DNA of 64,000 nt from Archilochus colubris (GCA_023079485.1 CM041084.1:36219609-36283608); one strand, 5' to 3'. Positions 41,841 to 55,781 are shown, counted from the first letter of the stretch. The notes: generated by a model not told the origin, from the sequence alone. Numbers and translations are program-made.

Positions 41841-44800
41841 CTAAAAAATATTGTCATTGATTTATGTATTCGAGATTTTTAAATTAAAATTTATAACACT
41901 TTCTACTCTGTCTTTAGCTAGTTTGCTAGTAGTGAACATACTGCTCACCTCTTGTAGATTCCTTCAGTAACTTCTTAGTAACTGCACTTTTAAAGCTATG
42001 GAGTTTCAGCTACAGCTTTCAAGCAGACTTTTTGTTCATTTGCAAAATGTTAATTTCTCTGCTCTTCTATCAGTATTGCTTGTTTCTGGGTTGGATATTT
42101 TTTGATGGGCTTTTACGATATTTTTTTTTAATTATCTCTTTTATTCTTCATGTATACTGATCCTTATTAAAACACATACGAGGGTAAATGGTTATAGACA
42201 CTATCTGGGGCATTGACTGGAGGAGGGTCTTTCAAGACTGAAACAGTATTTTATTGTAAAATTCATTAATATTTTTAGAAAAAGTTATATTGATGAAGCT
42301 TTTTGTTTAATATTATTTTCTGTTCAGTATTCTCTGTAAGCAAGAGAATTCTTTCTTCATTTAGATATCTCTTTGTAATCATAATGGAGATATGTTCCTG
42401 GAATATATGCTTCATATTTTATTTATAACGAGCCCTAATAACAACAAAACAATTCCCTCTGGGTTTCCATATTTTTACAATTATGACTGAGCCAAATATG
42501 TTAATCTGTACAAAATCAAGTGATTTGCCTGGGTTTTACAGAGATTTTCTTCTCTTATTAAGTATTTAGAAAACATAAAGTTGCTATTTAGGAAAGTTTC
42601 TAATTAAGTGATAGGTCAAGAAAACAAGTTTGGTGAAGTGATAATCTGGAGATATTTCTAGTCAAGATAAACTGAACATTTTCTATCTAGTTAGTTCTAA
42701 AGCTCACCCCTTTCAGAGATGCCTTTTCAGGTATTCTTTTGTTCCATTCTCACTTGAATGCACATCGTTTTATGAACATCTTGATTCTGAGAAATTGTCT
42801 GTTTTCATAAAATGATTGAATATTTGTACTTTGCTTTCATATTGAAAGGGTTAAAACATACATTGAGATGCTGAAGTTTTATAGGGTAAATATTCTAATC
42901 TTTTTATTGGTTCTACTTTTACAACAAGCTAATGAAATTATACATCATAAAACATCTATAGTGGAGGAATTTATTAATGTGCTTTTATTGCCTTAGTCAT
43001 ATGGCAGCTGAAAGATATGGCAAAGATCATCCAATGAGTATTGGTGGAGTCAGTCTGCTGTTGTTAAAACAGTTTTTGTAGCAGTAATGGTGGGATCAAT
43101 TACAAAACAGTGTTTTAGCCCCTCCTTCTCTTGAGAGAAAAAGGATTGAAATAAACAAGCAGATTTTAACAGATTTCGAAATAAAACAGTGAGTAAAAGT
43201 GATTACTAAAAATATTGAAAAACATTGACTGTCATTCAAAAAATAAAAAAAAATCTGTTAAATGACTTTAACATATCTCACACATTTTTGGAAGCTAATA
43301 GAAAGGTTGTTCACTGTAGATAAAACCCCAAAACATTAAGAACTAAGAAGCAGGAATGATTCTAAACTTACCTTGGTTACTTAATCCTTGGTGAATACCA
43401 AGGCATCAGAAAGTTACTTGATTGACATTGATGGAATGTGTCCACCCGTAATAGTGGGTAAAAATAAATTAAGATGTCTTATACATCATTCCTATTCACT
43501 GCTGCTACTGTTCTTATAAAAGAAATCAGGAGAAAAATTATTAGAGGACACAAGGGCATGGAGTAATGTTTTATACTCTGATGCCTGTTGAACTCAGGAA
43601 AATAAGTTGAATCAAGATGAGGCTGGAAGATGTTGCAGAAAATAAGCTAATGGAATTATCCAAATGCCCAATATTCTTTTTTAAATGGTTAAGGGTTATA
43701 AAGTGAAATATTGGTCCTAAAATAACATGTAAAGCTGTGTTAGCAATACTAAGAGAACCTTTTCACTTTGCATGCCCCTGAAATCTGTTTGCTACAGTGG
43801 ATGTTGGCCTCTGAGCCACCTCAAGATGTGACCTAGGGGTACCCATTTAGAAAGGCAATGCTTAGTTGATAGGGAAAACTTGATACTTCGTATGAACAGC
43901 CCTACTGCAAAGCTCCTTTATAGTAGCCTTATGCAGGTGCTGAGTATATGTCCAATGAGACTGACCTGCACATAAACAGAAACTATACCTGGATGTGTTG
44001 ATAGTGTAAAATATCACCCCCCAGGTATGTCAGCTGTCACTGCCAGAGAAAGATACAAGGGCAAATGGTAACTTTTAATTTCTTTTCAGTTATATTCCAC
44101 TGGTATCAGCGATGATTCCAGGTGAATCAGATTCTCTCTCTAATGTGCAAAGCATTTCAGTCTCAGACTCTGCCACTACACAATTGATCCTTCCTCCAAC
44201 TAGGAGACAGGCAGTTAGCGCAACCACAGCTGAGTAAGAAGTGTTGAACCACTGCAGCCCTGGTGGTCAACACTGTACCATGGATGCCACAGCCTCTGAC
44301 AGGGCAGCTACATTGGAGCTTGCCTCAGCTTCTAACAGCTGAGAGCCTAACTCCAATTTTGCAGGGCCTAATGGTATATTTAAATACAGGCTGTTCACCT
44401 AACATATGGAACAAATGTTTGAATCAAAACACTGGGTTTAAGTTCATGTGTGGAAATTAAGAGATTTCTGTGTCGAAAATACTACTTTGTTATTCCTGAC
44501 ACTTCATGATGATGACTGTTAAACAGTTAAACTTTTTTTACCCCACTTCTATCTGTATAAAACTTAATGTTCTGCTCTTCTGCTTCAGTAGCATTTGTCC
44601 ACCACATCTGGTAACTCAGCTGCTTTGTCTGCTAGTGCTTATAAATTAAATTTTTTTTCATTTTTTAATCTCTTCCTAGCTTCTTATTACTTATTTTTAA
44701 TGTTTGATATGTCCTGGTGGTTTTAATTCTAGCTTGCTCCTTAAAAAAAAGAGAAACTATTTTACAAAATCTGTCATTTCACATGGAAAGTATTGATCAA

Positions 44801-46230
44801 AAATTTGCATTTTTTAAAATTTATTTTTAAGATAAGTCAAATGTAGCTTATTTTTTCCTCCTAAACACTGCAAAAAGATAAAGAAAGGAAAGCAAAAAGT
44901 TATCCTTGTCTTGTTAAGTAGGAAATTTGAATTAAAGGACTACATAGACAATAATGTACCCTGGTCAGTGGTCAACGTGTGGCTCAGGACTTGACATCTT
45001 GACTTACAAACAATTGTAGCGATTTTGCTTGCAGGTTCATCAATATTTTGCCAGAGTTTCTTTTTACTTGTAAGATTACTGACACTCCAGTTATGCTTTG
45101 GAGCTCATTTGAACTGACGTGTTACCCACGATCATCCTGGACAAATTCATGATGCTATTATGGATAAGATTAATTCTTTGTTTTGCTCTTCCTATGGCCT
45201 GAATGCAGTGCTGCACTTACAGTGTAAATCCACTTCCAGATATGCAGTCTGAACATCAAAAAAGAATGCAGGTCCCCTTTCTGCAGGGTTAGAATCCAGT
45301 TTTTGAAAGGTGTCTCTCTGCAATTGCTTAAAACAAAGCAAAAGCAACCCTAAAACACAACAAAATAAAACCAAAGAAACAAATTGGGTAAGATGAACTG
45401 AATGAGATAGCTGTATTTTGAACTGCAACTTTGGAGAATTTCAGACATTGTTCATTTCAGCAAAGGGTTTCTGAGTGTGATGAGAGAAGACCAATTATCT
45501 TCTGTGAAAAGAAAACCCAATCATTTCTTTGTGTAATTTTATCCCAATAATCAGCTCAATATATATTTGTAAAATCTTGGTTTATATTGGTCACTGTAGA
45601 AATTGTTTGCTACCTCTCACATAGCGTTTTAAACACTTTGATTTAATATGCTTTTAATGCTATTATGTTGATATTGTTCAGTAGTATTTACAACTCACCT
45701 CCATGCCTCAAAATGCATGGTTTATTGTCCATCCAAATCTTCTTTTGTGAAAAATTGCCTATGGAATGTCTTGTCACAGAACAATCTAAACAGTGTGGTT
45801 TACTATTTCTATTACTATAACATCTGTCTTTTCTACTATGGAACAGATTAACAATTAGGCCTTAACATACAGCTTAGATAGCAGTAGCTAACTGTGCTAC
45901 ATGTATGTCAGAGGAAAAGGTCTCTTCCACAGTGCAGCTGGTAGGGTTCACGCTTTCCCTTCTCATTGTAGAAGAGAATGCTACATTATTTCTATTACAA
46001 AATGATTGAGAGGTGGAAAAAAAAGAGATAGCAGACTCTCCCACCCTCCTCTTTCCATGCATGCAAGGCTTTTCAATTGTGTTAAGCAGTATAGCAGAAG
46101 GATTTTTTAAATTAGTGTTTTGTTTTAGCAATGGTCGCTGATGTGTACATGTAATACAGTTTTAATCAAATCCCAAATGCTGAAGACCTTTCAGCAGTAT
46201 CTTAGGCAGCACTGTGCAATGCTTATTCCA
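41841..46230. other. AT-rich non-coding sequence
   Basis: I see no gene, known RNA or clear mobile element. Frames are at most about 85 codons and unremarkable. Confidence 0.6.
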
Positions 46231-46237
46231 CTTGAAG

Positions 46238-46255
46238 TGGCCACTAGGGAGGTAC
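46238..46255 (+). promoter_or_regulatory. Candidate CTCF-like site
   Basis: TGGCCACTAGGGAGGTAC resembles the vertebrate CTCF core (TGGCCACCAGGGGGCGC) with a few mismatches, including the normally strong GGCGC part. CTCF is a zinc-finger DNA-binding protein that anchors chromatin loops. The match is by eye only and occupancy is unknown. Confidence 0.25.
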
Positions 46256-47193
46256 AATTAGCTGTTCCCATGGAGAAGTTTGTTATACTAATAAATAATA
46301 AGTAGTGTAGGTAGAGATGGAATCAATTAAAGATATTTTTGACCATCTAATGGTTTATGGGAATACTAAATAATTGACAACAACTTTTGACTGTGTGTTC
46401 CATAAGCATGTTTTATTGGAACTAAAGTGTGACCGCAGAACAAGGAATGTCTCAGTGTTGACAGTTATAAAGCTTAACTTACACTACTTTTTAAAACATT
46501 GTAACTCATAATTTTACCTTTTACCCTTCATAGAAAGTTAAAATGGTGCCATAAATACATAGGTACTGCATGCTGCAGCTGCTGCAGCAAAGCTCACTTT
46601 CCTGATATTAAAAAAACTTTAAAAATACTTGAAAAGTGAGAAATTATTGCTATCTCTATTTTCATGTGTTTGCTTCAATAACTTAGAATTCATTTTGTTA
46701 TTTGAGACTGATTTGACAAACTTATTCAAACAATAGCTTAATCACTTTTATTTGTCTGAAGTAAAAATGTTGACATAGATTCAAACTAAAATCAGCTCTA
46801 GCTATCCCTTTGGGGTGAAAAAGAATTTCTTCAGTAACATTTGCTGAAGGCAATTGCAGAAAATATAAAGTCAGATTCTCCAACCCTTTAAGTCCTATTT
46901 GTTCCACTCCAACAACAGGTTTTTTTTGAGGTTTTCCTACCATTAGAGAATTCATGGATGACCTGAACACCACCATAGCTTTTATACCACCTTTTTTTCC
47001 TCTGATGTGTGGAGAATTTAATGAAAAAACAAATGTGGGCATAGATATTTGCAGTCAGAAAGCAGATTAATTTTTAGGACTGAAGCTAAAAGGAAAACAT
47101 GCAGTATACAAAAATCATAATTCTTATTACACTTCAGTACTCCTCAAGATCTACTGAAGAGACAAAATACTGTGATAGTATTTTGCAATGGAT

Positions 47194-47520
47194 AATCTTA
47201 GGCAATGGTCCTAATTTTTTCCATTAAGATAATGATAATAATAACAACAATAACAAGAACAACAATAATAATAGTAATAATAAGTGTCTTATAATATGAT
47301 GTTCCTATTTTTTCAATAATAATAATAATAATAACCATAACAACAGCCCTAATCATAATAATGTCCTAGAATACGATGGTCCTGTTTTTCAATAATAATA
47401 ATAATAATAGCAACAATAATAACTATAATAATCATAATAACTATAATAAGACAGTAACAACAGCCATAGTAATAACAATAATAATAATAATAATGTCTTA
47501 GAATATGATGCTATTAAAAG
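47194..47520. repeat. Compound AAT repeat with recurring 30-bp segment
   Basis: Runs of AAT and related trinucleotides alternate with a conserved segment of the form TCTTAGAATATGATGGTCCT plus a T-run. Copies begin near 47196, 47287, 47364 and 47496 (the last is truncated), giving spacings of 91, 77 and 132 bp. The array probably grew by duplication of a unit made of segment plus microsatellite. Each AAT run then drifted (ACAATA, CATAAT and ACTATA variants). Confidence 0.85.
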
Positions 47521-47990
47521 TGGAAAGTTTCTTGTTATCTGTAAGAACAAACTAAAGTCATTCAAGGACTAATAATGACTTGGATGAAATAATGTTCTCA
47601 ATATTAATAAAAGAAATTCTGGCTGTCTTCCTTTTCTTTGTAAGCAGATGTTTCTTTTTTATTAACGAACACTTGTTGCACTTAGAAAGGACTTCTAAGT
47701 TGTTGTTATTAGCACAATTTCAATGAAATAAGAGGAGGACAAAACTTTGAACACTTTTTCCAATATAAAGCAAGTTCTATGCACATGGCATTCCCCCAGA
47801 GAAAGTTTTAACAATTTAGGCTACTCAAACTTAATAGATTTTTTTTTTTTTTAGAAAAAAATGTTCACTATTTTTAGAGTGAACTATACAAGCAGGATAA
47901 AGAATACCTTATTCTTTATTTTAAAATTCCTGAGAAGTTCCTTTTAAATTTTGCCAAAATTGCAATCCATACACTAAGATTGCAAGATAG
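47521..47990. other. Non-coding sequence between AAT repeat and CR1
   Basis: AT-rich unique sequence with a T-run near 47840-47852. I see no gene. Confidence 0.6.
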
Positions 47991-48295
47991 TCATAGAATT
48001 ATAGAATGGTTTGGTTTGGAAGTGGCCTTAAGGATCATCTAGTTCCAACACCCTTTGCATGGTAAACACCCTCCATGCCCACTTGAGCAGCTTGCTCAGA
48101 GCCCCATCCAGGCTGGCCTTGAACACTTCCAGGGAGGGGGCAGCCACAGCTTCCCTCAGCATCCTCTTCCAGTGTCTCACCATCCTCAAAGGAAAGAATT
48201 TCTTCCTGATGTCTAACCTAAATCTATACTCTTCGAGCTTAAAACCATTACCCCATGTCCTATCACTACATGCTCTTGTGAAAAGTCCCTCTTCC
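47991..48295 (-). mobile_element. CR1 retrotransposon, short 3'-end copy
   Basis: The reverse-complement CR1 3' end TCATAGAATTATAGAATGG is followed by GGATCATCTAGTTCCAAC. About 300 bp remain. The minus-strand frame 48028-48339 still reads ORF2 C-terminal residues (DRTWGNGFKLEE, RLDIRKKFF, APSLEVFKASLDGAL). This is a truncated, inactive copy related to the one at 41.4 kb. Confidence 0.92.
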
Positions 48296-51142
48296 ATGGT
48301 ACAATGTTCTTTGTAAGTTACTCCCTGAATCACTGACACCTTTAGAAGACATGGGTGTACAGATCGTTGTTACTAAAATACTATACTTGAATTTTGGAAA
48401 GCCAAAATTTTGGATTTTATGCTCAGGCAGAAAAAAGGGAATATGAGAGTTTTATATTCTGCTTCATTCCTGCCACCGTGTCTGTTTTCCAGCCTTGCCT
48501 TTTATTCTTCCATTGGCTTCTCCGGGCACTTAGCATTTATTCATTTATTCATAAATGTTTGCTTACTATTCTGCCTTAAAACCTGGATGTGCTTGAGACT
48601 TTGCTAAATGGCTATTTATCTGCACACCTGTACAAATTTCTTTACTCTCCCTCTAAAACAGCTACATTAATTTAGTCTAGAACTTTAGATGTATATACAT
48701 ATATATATATTCTTTTAAACTTTCAACAGTAGCAATAATCCCTCTCTTGACAGCATGGCAAGTAACCAGTAGCTAATACAGTAGTATTCTAGTTGAGATT
48801 AGGAGAGTGCTGCTGAAATGAATCTCCTGGTTGCCTAACTTAACATGCTTTGCTTCACACTGCTAAGTGGCCCTGAAGAGGTAACCAAAGTTCCTTTTGG
48901 GTCAAACTTCAGCGGAAGATGATCCCTAGGAGAACATCCAATACACTCTAATTGATGTTCAGAGTATGGGATGAGACAAGAGCTGTTCCAGAAGCCCTTC
49001 TGAAATTAATACGGTGTGGATGTCATGTTCTCAGCACCAACTATATTTGGCTGAGCATCTTTGCTTCTGTTGTGCCATACCAATTAATATTGTTGATACA
49101 GCCAGTAGATTTCTTAACTGCCACTAAGATGTATCAAATAGGACCCATGCATATCAAGAAGAGAGCTGAGCAAAAAGGTAAAATTTCATTTCATAAGAAA
49201 ACCTATACCTTTTGAGAAATGGGAGGAAAGAGGAATTTTGTGCATGAGCCTGTGGCAAGGAAATCATGATTTTTACCTGTGCTTTTAGCTCTAGCTGCTT
49301 TTCAATGCTTATAGTAGAATAAAGGGGAGATACTTTTGTGAAGAGTCATGAGAAATGAAGGCAACTGAGCTTTTATTGTTACAGGATTTGTCATAGATTC
49401 TAGACCTGCTGAGGATTCCAGAGTTCATGAGCTCATGGTGACTACATTTTCTGTTTCTAGGCAGTGTGCTACAAGAGGACTCTGTAAGAGTTAACATTAA
49501 ATCTGATGTGGTGTTGTATTTGATTTTACATGAACTCATGGAAACATAATGGATAATATGTACTGCTTTAGGAAAATCATCCCAAACCAGATCCCACAAG
49601 CCATTTCTTGATGAAAACTTGATTTTGTCAGTTTTGGAAAGCTGCTACTTTTTCTCTTTGATGTATGCTTCCTTTTCTATTGTGCCATGAATTAAATCAA
49701 TATTTTATAGAAAACAGTTAAAGTTTCTACGACATACTCAGAAGCATGGTAATTACTGTGCTTTTCCCCCCTTATGTCTCTAATCACAAGACCTATTCTC
49801 TTATACTTGTTACTTCCAGCCAATATGATCTATTTAGTGATGGATGGTATGAGTTCTGGTCCCCTGAAGCTGAATCGAGCTGAATCGAGTATTCTGTGAA
49901 TACAGAATTCTGTAATTTCAGTCCAATCATCTTGAAAATCCCTTTGTGTTATTGATCCTTCAGGTTTCTATCTGTTTTCTCTATTCTGTCGAATACAGGA
50001 GCCATTTTGCTCCTGACATAAGAGAGAACAATAATGGCAGATTCATTGCATAACAATAAACTGTGCTGTTATTTCTCTTCTCTTTAGTCTTGGTTTTTTA
50101 CTCTAGCTAGTATCATGCTTGAGAAAACATTCTTAGTATTCTCCAGAGTTTAGCATATAAGTTAACTCAGATTTTCTCCACAGCAACTCTAACAAAAGGG
50201 GAATAATATTCTAGTGTTCTAGACACTAGACATCCAAGTGCCTAGAATAATTGATGCATCACTTAAAACTTATCTTTAGAATGAACACACCAGTCTTTGG
50301 ATAGTTTCTCTATTTTGAGAGAATGACTAGCCTGTGTGTTTCTTGGGACCCAAGGGGAGAATCAGAGATAGTGCTGATGCTATTTGATACAAAATCGTGT
50401 TGAATATCTGGAGGCACAAGTTTCAGAGCTTGCTTATAAATAAGTTTAAGATTTTTCGTGGGTTTACCCTATGGAAAAAAATCTACTTTACCATTATAAT
50501 TTAAAAATAGCAAATTCAATTAATCATTTTTCAAACTCATGCTTTCAGTGAACATTCAAATTACTGAATTTTTGGATGAGAGTATTTGTGGACAAACATT
50601 TTAAAGTTATGGAATATTGAGAGATGCTGAATTTTTAACTGGAATGTATGGGTTTTCTCACACCAGATGTAGTCCCAAATAGTCGTTAGGGGTATACAAA
50701 TGAAGCTATTTGATAGTGTTCAGCTGAGCAAAAAACCCAAGTATTTGAATTTGCAAAACCTACACTCAAAAAAATGAGCGAGAGTTTAGGAATTGTGATG
50801 CATTTTTATGGAACTCGTGTAGATGAACTGATTTACAAAAAAAACCTCTGCTTTTTTTTAGAAATTATTAATCATAGAAAGATGATAAAGTAGTTAAACA
50901 TTTATCTGGTTCATTGTTATACATCTACAAATTTATGCTTAAAATCAAAACTGCAGCTCTCCAAGTATTTAGAGCAATAGTAGCTACAGTCCAGAAAATT
51001 TATTGTTGAGAAAAACACAGAAGAGGGAAATGGGTTTGGCTCGAGCTAAGCTGTTACACTGATGAATTCTGAAATCACAATCAGTAGAACGTAAAGACTA
51101 CGTGGTCCTGGAGCTGCAACTTATCTCTCAAGACGAATACTG

Positions 51143-51162
51143 TGTCTCCATCTGCTGGTCAG
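51143..51162 (-). promoter_or_regulatory. Candidate CTCF-like site (reverse)
   Basis: On the minus strand it reads CCAGCAGATGGAGAC, close to the common CTCF variant CCAGCAGATGGCGC. It sits in a small GC-richer patch (51.1-51.2 kb) with no repeat that I recognise. Found by eye only. Confidence 0.3.
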
Positions 51163-53490
51163 CGGTATAACCCTCTGCCTGCCAGGAGCTGGGGCCTAGT
51201 AGGCAATCCCCAGAAGGCTTTTGTTCTCTCTTGTCACCAGTGGATAATTCATTTGAAAAATCTCATTCCCGATACCAAAAGGACCTTAGAAGTGACAGTA
51301 ACTAAAGGGACATAGTTCATAGTTTGAAAATGACAGTAACCGTAGTTTACAGTATAAATAAATCCTTTTATTCCATTTTTTAAAAAAAATTATTTTAATC
51401 TGGTTCACTAGCATAATAATTTTCCTCTCAAAATGGATTAGATTTATCTAATTTTGAATAAAACAATGAAATTCACTGATTTGACTCAAATTTGGAGAAA
51501 GTGGCAACAATTCATTTCAGTAAAATCATTAAGAAAGGAAAGAGTTCTAAAAGTAAGAGTGCTGACCAACAATCCAGAAAGGTTAAACAAATGCAAAGTT
51601 TATTCAACATGTGATAATTTCAAAAGAGTGGTTTATGCAGATTAAGATATTTGGTAAAAGTATTAATAAGAAAAGGTATGTAAAGATATCACAACCAAAT
51701 CGTAGGCTCAGTCTGAGACACAGCTGTGAAGTTGTTCACCTGAAGCAGTTGTGTTTGAGTTTGGAGTGGTTTGGGTCATCAACAGCAAAAGAAGTACTAT
51801 ATTTTTGTATGCTTAAATAGATTTTCTCTGTCAATGACAGAATTTTTGTTATCAGAGAGAACCTGTTCATCTTAACTGGACTGGTTAAGATGCATTTCAG
51901 AGAAGATATATCCTACTCCATGTCTCATTCTGAATGGGAATTCAGGTCTAGGTCTTCTTGGAGAATTTTCAGACTCCCTTTAAAACCATCCTAGAGTTAA
52001 TCTGGTTTAATCAGTATTTCTTTCTGGAAACTGCCAGAAGATTCTTAGAGGAGATACTGACCCTGCAGTTAGTTATCCAGGGTACTTGGAGATAAGGGAA
52101 ACCAATGGACAAGTCTCTGTTGAATACAAATCAGGCCAAACTTCTATGTAGGTCTCTTTCTTTACAGCTGTCAGTCATCATTGGGCTACTTTCTGGTTAA
52201 TCTTTTGAATGAAAGAGTTTTAGAAGAATTTCCTTTTACCTTTTCTTTGTTTGCTCTGGAATACAAAATCTAAACTGACAGAATTTTTCATAAAATCAAA
52301 TTCTGGTTGTCACTGCTATGTATTAGTCAGAAGATTTCACTCATTCATGAGTTTCTTCTTGAATAAATTAAAAAAAAAAGAAGAAAGGTTGGAATATAAT
52401 TACTATTTTTCAGATGTCTGAAGTTAATATTAAATATTATAATCATGGTACTCCTTACATTCTAGTGAAAGGGTTTGACTGAGTGATTTCACTGAGATTA
52501 CAACCTTCAGCAGATATCTTTATTCTGATTTTTTATTTAGATCTATGTTTTACCCTTTTGCCAGGGCCTTGATGTCAGTATCAGTTTTTGGATTAAATCT
52601 TTAGCTGGCATAAGCAATGTAGCTCCATATAATTTCACATGTATTGCAAGAAAACAACTTATGGCTATAAAAGAGTGTTGTAAGATATAGTACAGATCAA
52701 AAGCTGTCATGAAAGTTTAGTGAATAATTTCAGTGCAAAGCTCAGCTGAAACAGTAATGAAGAAGTCCAACTTACAGCTGCTGCAGTTTTAAACAATAAA
52801 AACTGCTGTAGTTTTTCATAGCAATGAAATTATGGTATGAAGCAGATGCATCTGTAGTGACACTGCTAACACTGATTTCAACTGTGCTGCAGTTGAGTAG
52901 AAGTGCCAAAATTACAATTTTACTTACTGAAGGAGTGGGATACCTAAAGTGAAGTTAACAGTAGTTTGTTAACTAGTAGTGTCATTAACAATTAGTATTG
53001 TGTGTTACAACTTCATTTGTTATGTTGAATATGTAACTGAGGTGCTTTGTGCACTGTTTATCACTGCAATGAAAATGTAGTTAGAGTGAACTTCTCTAGG
53101 CTGTTAACTGCCTCTTATTAGCATTGAAACTATATTTGCAGCACATTATCTTAGGCTATTTTTTTTTGTATGAGGAAATTGCCATCAAAGCATAGTTAAT
53201 CTGAGCTGAATTAGATTATAATTGGAGTCCTTATGAATGGGGATTTAAAATTATTCTGTATTGTCATAGAGTAACAATACATTATTAGGATATTAAAAGT
53301 AGCTGGCAGCAGCAGCATAAGAGTACATTTCTTATTAACACTTTGTGCAAAGTTAACTCTTTTCATTTTCTAGTTGCACAGCTTCCTAGTATTTCCTGAT
53401 AAACTACAAAAATACCAGTGCAGTAAAGGTTTTTATACTTTAAAAATGCATCACAGATTAAGATATAGCATAGAAAAGGAGTCTATCTGA

Positions 53491-53544
53491 AGCCTTTTGA
53501 AGTCAATTGAAAGACTGTGACTTCAATGAGCTTTGGATGGGGCC
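53491..53544. repeat. Probable ancient amniote MITE-like fragment
   Basis: The pieces TTTTGAAGTCAATTGAAAG and TGACTTCAATGAGCTTTGGA, followed by GGGGCCC, recall the 'TTGACTTCAATGGGCTTTGGATCAGGCCC' motif. I remember that motif from old palindromic elements in sauropsid genomes. GAAGTCAATTG and TGACTTCAATG are near inverted copies of one another, as expected of a collapsed palindrome. The family name is uncertain. Confidence 0.5.
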
Positions 53545-54199
53545 CACAATGTGCTTATTGCAAAGTAACAGCTGTGCAGGCCTTTGTTTGCAAGAGAATC
53601 AGAAGTCTTACATTTGATGGTTGAGATACAGTGAAAAGCAAAAAAGAAGAAAGATGGAGGCAAAATAATATGTAGCATTTAAAAATGGAAATGAATGCTG
53701 TTTGTCTTAATTAGGAAATGCATCAGAAGCCTTTGGCTTTCATTATTCAAGTGAAAACACTTAAACAAAATCCATCTGAAGAGGTCAGGATGTTTCTGTG
53801 AAGTTTTTGCAGAAGGGCATATGAGCACTGTCTTGCAACTAAAAGGGAGTATCATCTTCACAGCTCTTTGGTATACAGATGAAGGAGAATGGCAGATCCA
53901 GCTGATTCCTTGTTCTCTAACATGTACGTTTGGCTGGTGTTTTTACTTACAGTTTCCAGCAGAAGGAGGTACCAGTGACTCAGAAGTCAGTTTCTTTGGG
54001 GAATGAAATACAAGTACTTTTTTATGTCATATATGATTACGTTTTCCATAACCTTTAGAAATAGCATGGCAAACATTGGTATAATGCAGTCAGTTCTGTG
54101 CACAGTGAGGAGAAATAAATGTGAGAAATCAACATTGTGAGATAAAATCTATTTGAATAGCTAAATAGACTTGCCAAGTGATGCTTACTAAAATCCTAT

Positions 54200-54223
54200 G
54201 TGCATATATATGTATATATGCAC
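54200..54223. repeat. Perfect 24-bp AT-rich palindrome
   Basis: Arms of 11 bp (GTGCATATATA and reverse complement) are separated by two bases. This is a candidate cruciform. It arises from TA/CA dinucleotide sequence and need not have a function. Confidence 0.8.
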
Positions 54224-55781
54224 TTGTAAAAAATATAGTATAACTATATAAAGGTCAACTACCTACTAGCTGTCATTTGCTACAGTGTTTCCTTAGTCAG
54301 GCATGTTAGTAACAGAACAATTCTGCATTTATTTTAAGTTTTTTTAATGCAATAGCTGTCTCCACTATTTCTATATAACTATATACAGAACACTGCTGAG
54401 GAGACAGTGGCAAACACAGCTGTTCAGGTGTTAATTGGGCTACTGGTGTACATTTCAGCTGAATGAAATTAAGGAAAGGTAGAGGCAGAAAAGGAAGTTG
54501 AGGTCCTGAAACCAGTCCCCTGCTATCAGTGGGAGCACATCACATAATGTGCTTATTAAAAGAACTGAGATCTATCAAAATATTTTTGCCATTGTTGCTC
54601 TGTTTGAAGCATGGTTCCAGATGCTCCTTGATGTAACCCTGTGAAATGTCTTCTCATTACCAAAATAATTTTATTCCTGGACCAAAAGTGAGTTTTTTCT
54701 TCTGACATCAATTTTAACATTCACTTTTAGGTTTTAACCACTGCTGTGTTTACTGATGGCGGTGTAAACACTATCTCACCCTTTGTTTTGTTAAAATAAG
54801 TAAAGAAACTGTTTTCTAGCTTCTCACATATTTCTTGCTTGTTACACAGTTGTTTTCTGTCTTTTGTAGCTTAAGTTTCTTCTTTACCTTAGTGGGCATA
54901 GTTGTATATACTATTTCAGATAAGGTCTTGCCAATATATAACCACTTCCCTGCCTCTTCAGGAAATACCTCAACTACAATGCTTTCACTTCACATTTAAC
55001 TTTTCTTGGCTGCTTTACAATGGCTGTATATAAACTTCAAGACATTTCTGCCCTCTGGCTCACCCCATGGTGGTCCTGGCCTCCTCCTAAATCTGACTGA
55101 CTGACTGGACAGAGTACAGTTTAGATGTAACTGTTTATATTTAGATGTAAATGCTAACAGCACCTCTGAGGACAGAGGAGAACGGTTGCTACTGGTATAA
55201 AAAAAAATGGTATTTTCAGATTATTTCTTCGAGGCCTTATGGCTATAAAACATTTCCAAACAGTAACTGAATCTCAGCCAATGTAAAAGCAAACAAGCTG
55301 CAGACATCAGTGTAGAAGAAATGTTGATGTTATTTTAACTTTTATATGTCAGTGAAGGTGAAGATTACATGTCTTGATGGGCTCATGTAAAATACATTGA
55401 TAATTGACTGGTCAAACTGTAAAAGGAATGAGACCAGGAAACACTTGGCTTTTACAGAGTCCTAGAGTTTTTGTCCACTGAAACTTTACAGAAACAAAAT
55501 AAATGCTGTAATGCTGTTGTTACTTGTTTCACTGATAAAATGTTAGTATTTTGAAGGGTCCTCATACAATATAATTTCAAGCCTCCTCATGATGGTTTGA
55601 AACCTTTTAAAAAACTCAGTTTCTCTCCTTATCTTGGTTGAACTTTATAAAGGAAAATTCTTGGGTCTCTCTCCTGTCTATTCCCAAAATTTTGTTGAGA
55701 GTTACTATTTAGTAAAGAGTATAATCCCAAAAGGATATATTAGAAGATGTATATATGTATCAGAAACACAGGAGCAGTTTG

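Larger units (their letters stand above)
48296..55781. other. AT-rich non-coding sequence
   Basis: No gene recognised. It includes an AT dinucleotide patch (about 48692-48710), a 10-bp tandem duplicate GCTGAATCGA near 49870-49890, a candidate CTCF-like site near 51.15 kb, an old MITE-like piece at 53.49 kb and a perfect palindrome at 54.2 kb. Confidence 0.6.

Noticed and set aside
46561..46590. GCTGCAGCTGCTGCAGCA symmetric patch as a regulatory site
   Set aside because: It is mostly a short CTG/CAG simple repeat; the symmetry follows from that.
47194..47520. CRISPR-like array from regularly recurring segments
   Set aside because: Spacing is irregular, spacers are microsatellite, and the genome is vertebrate.
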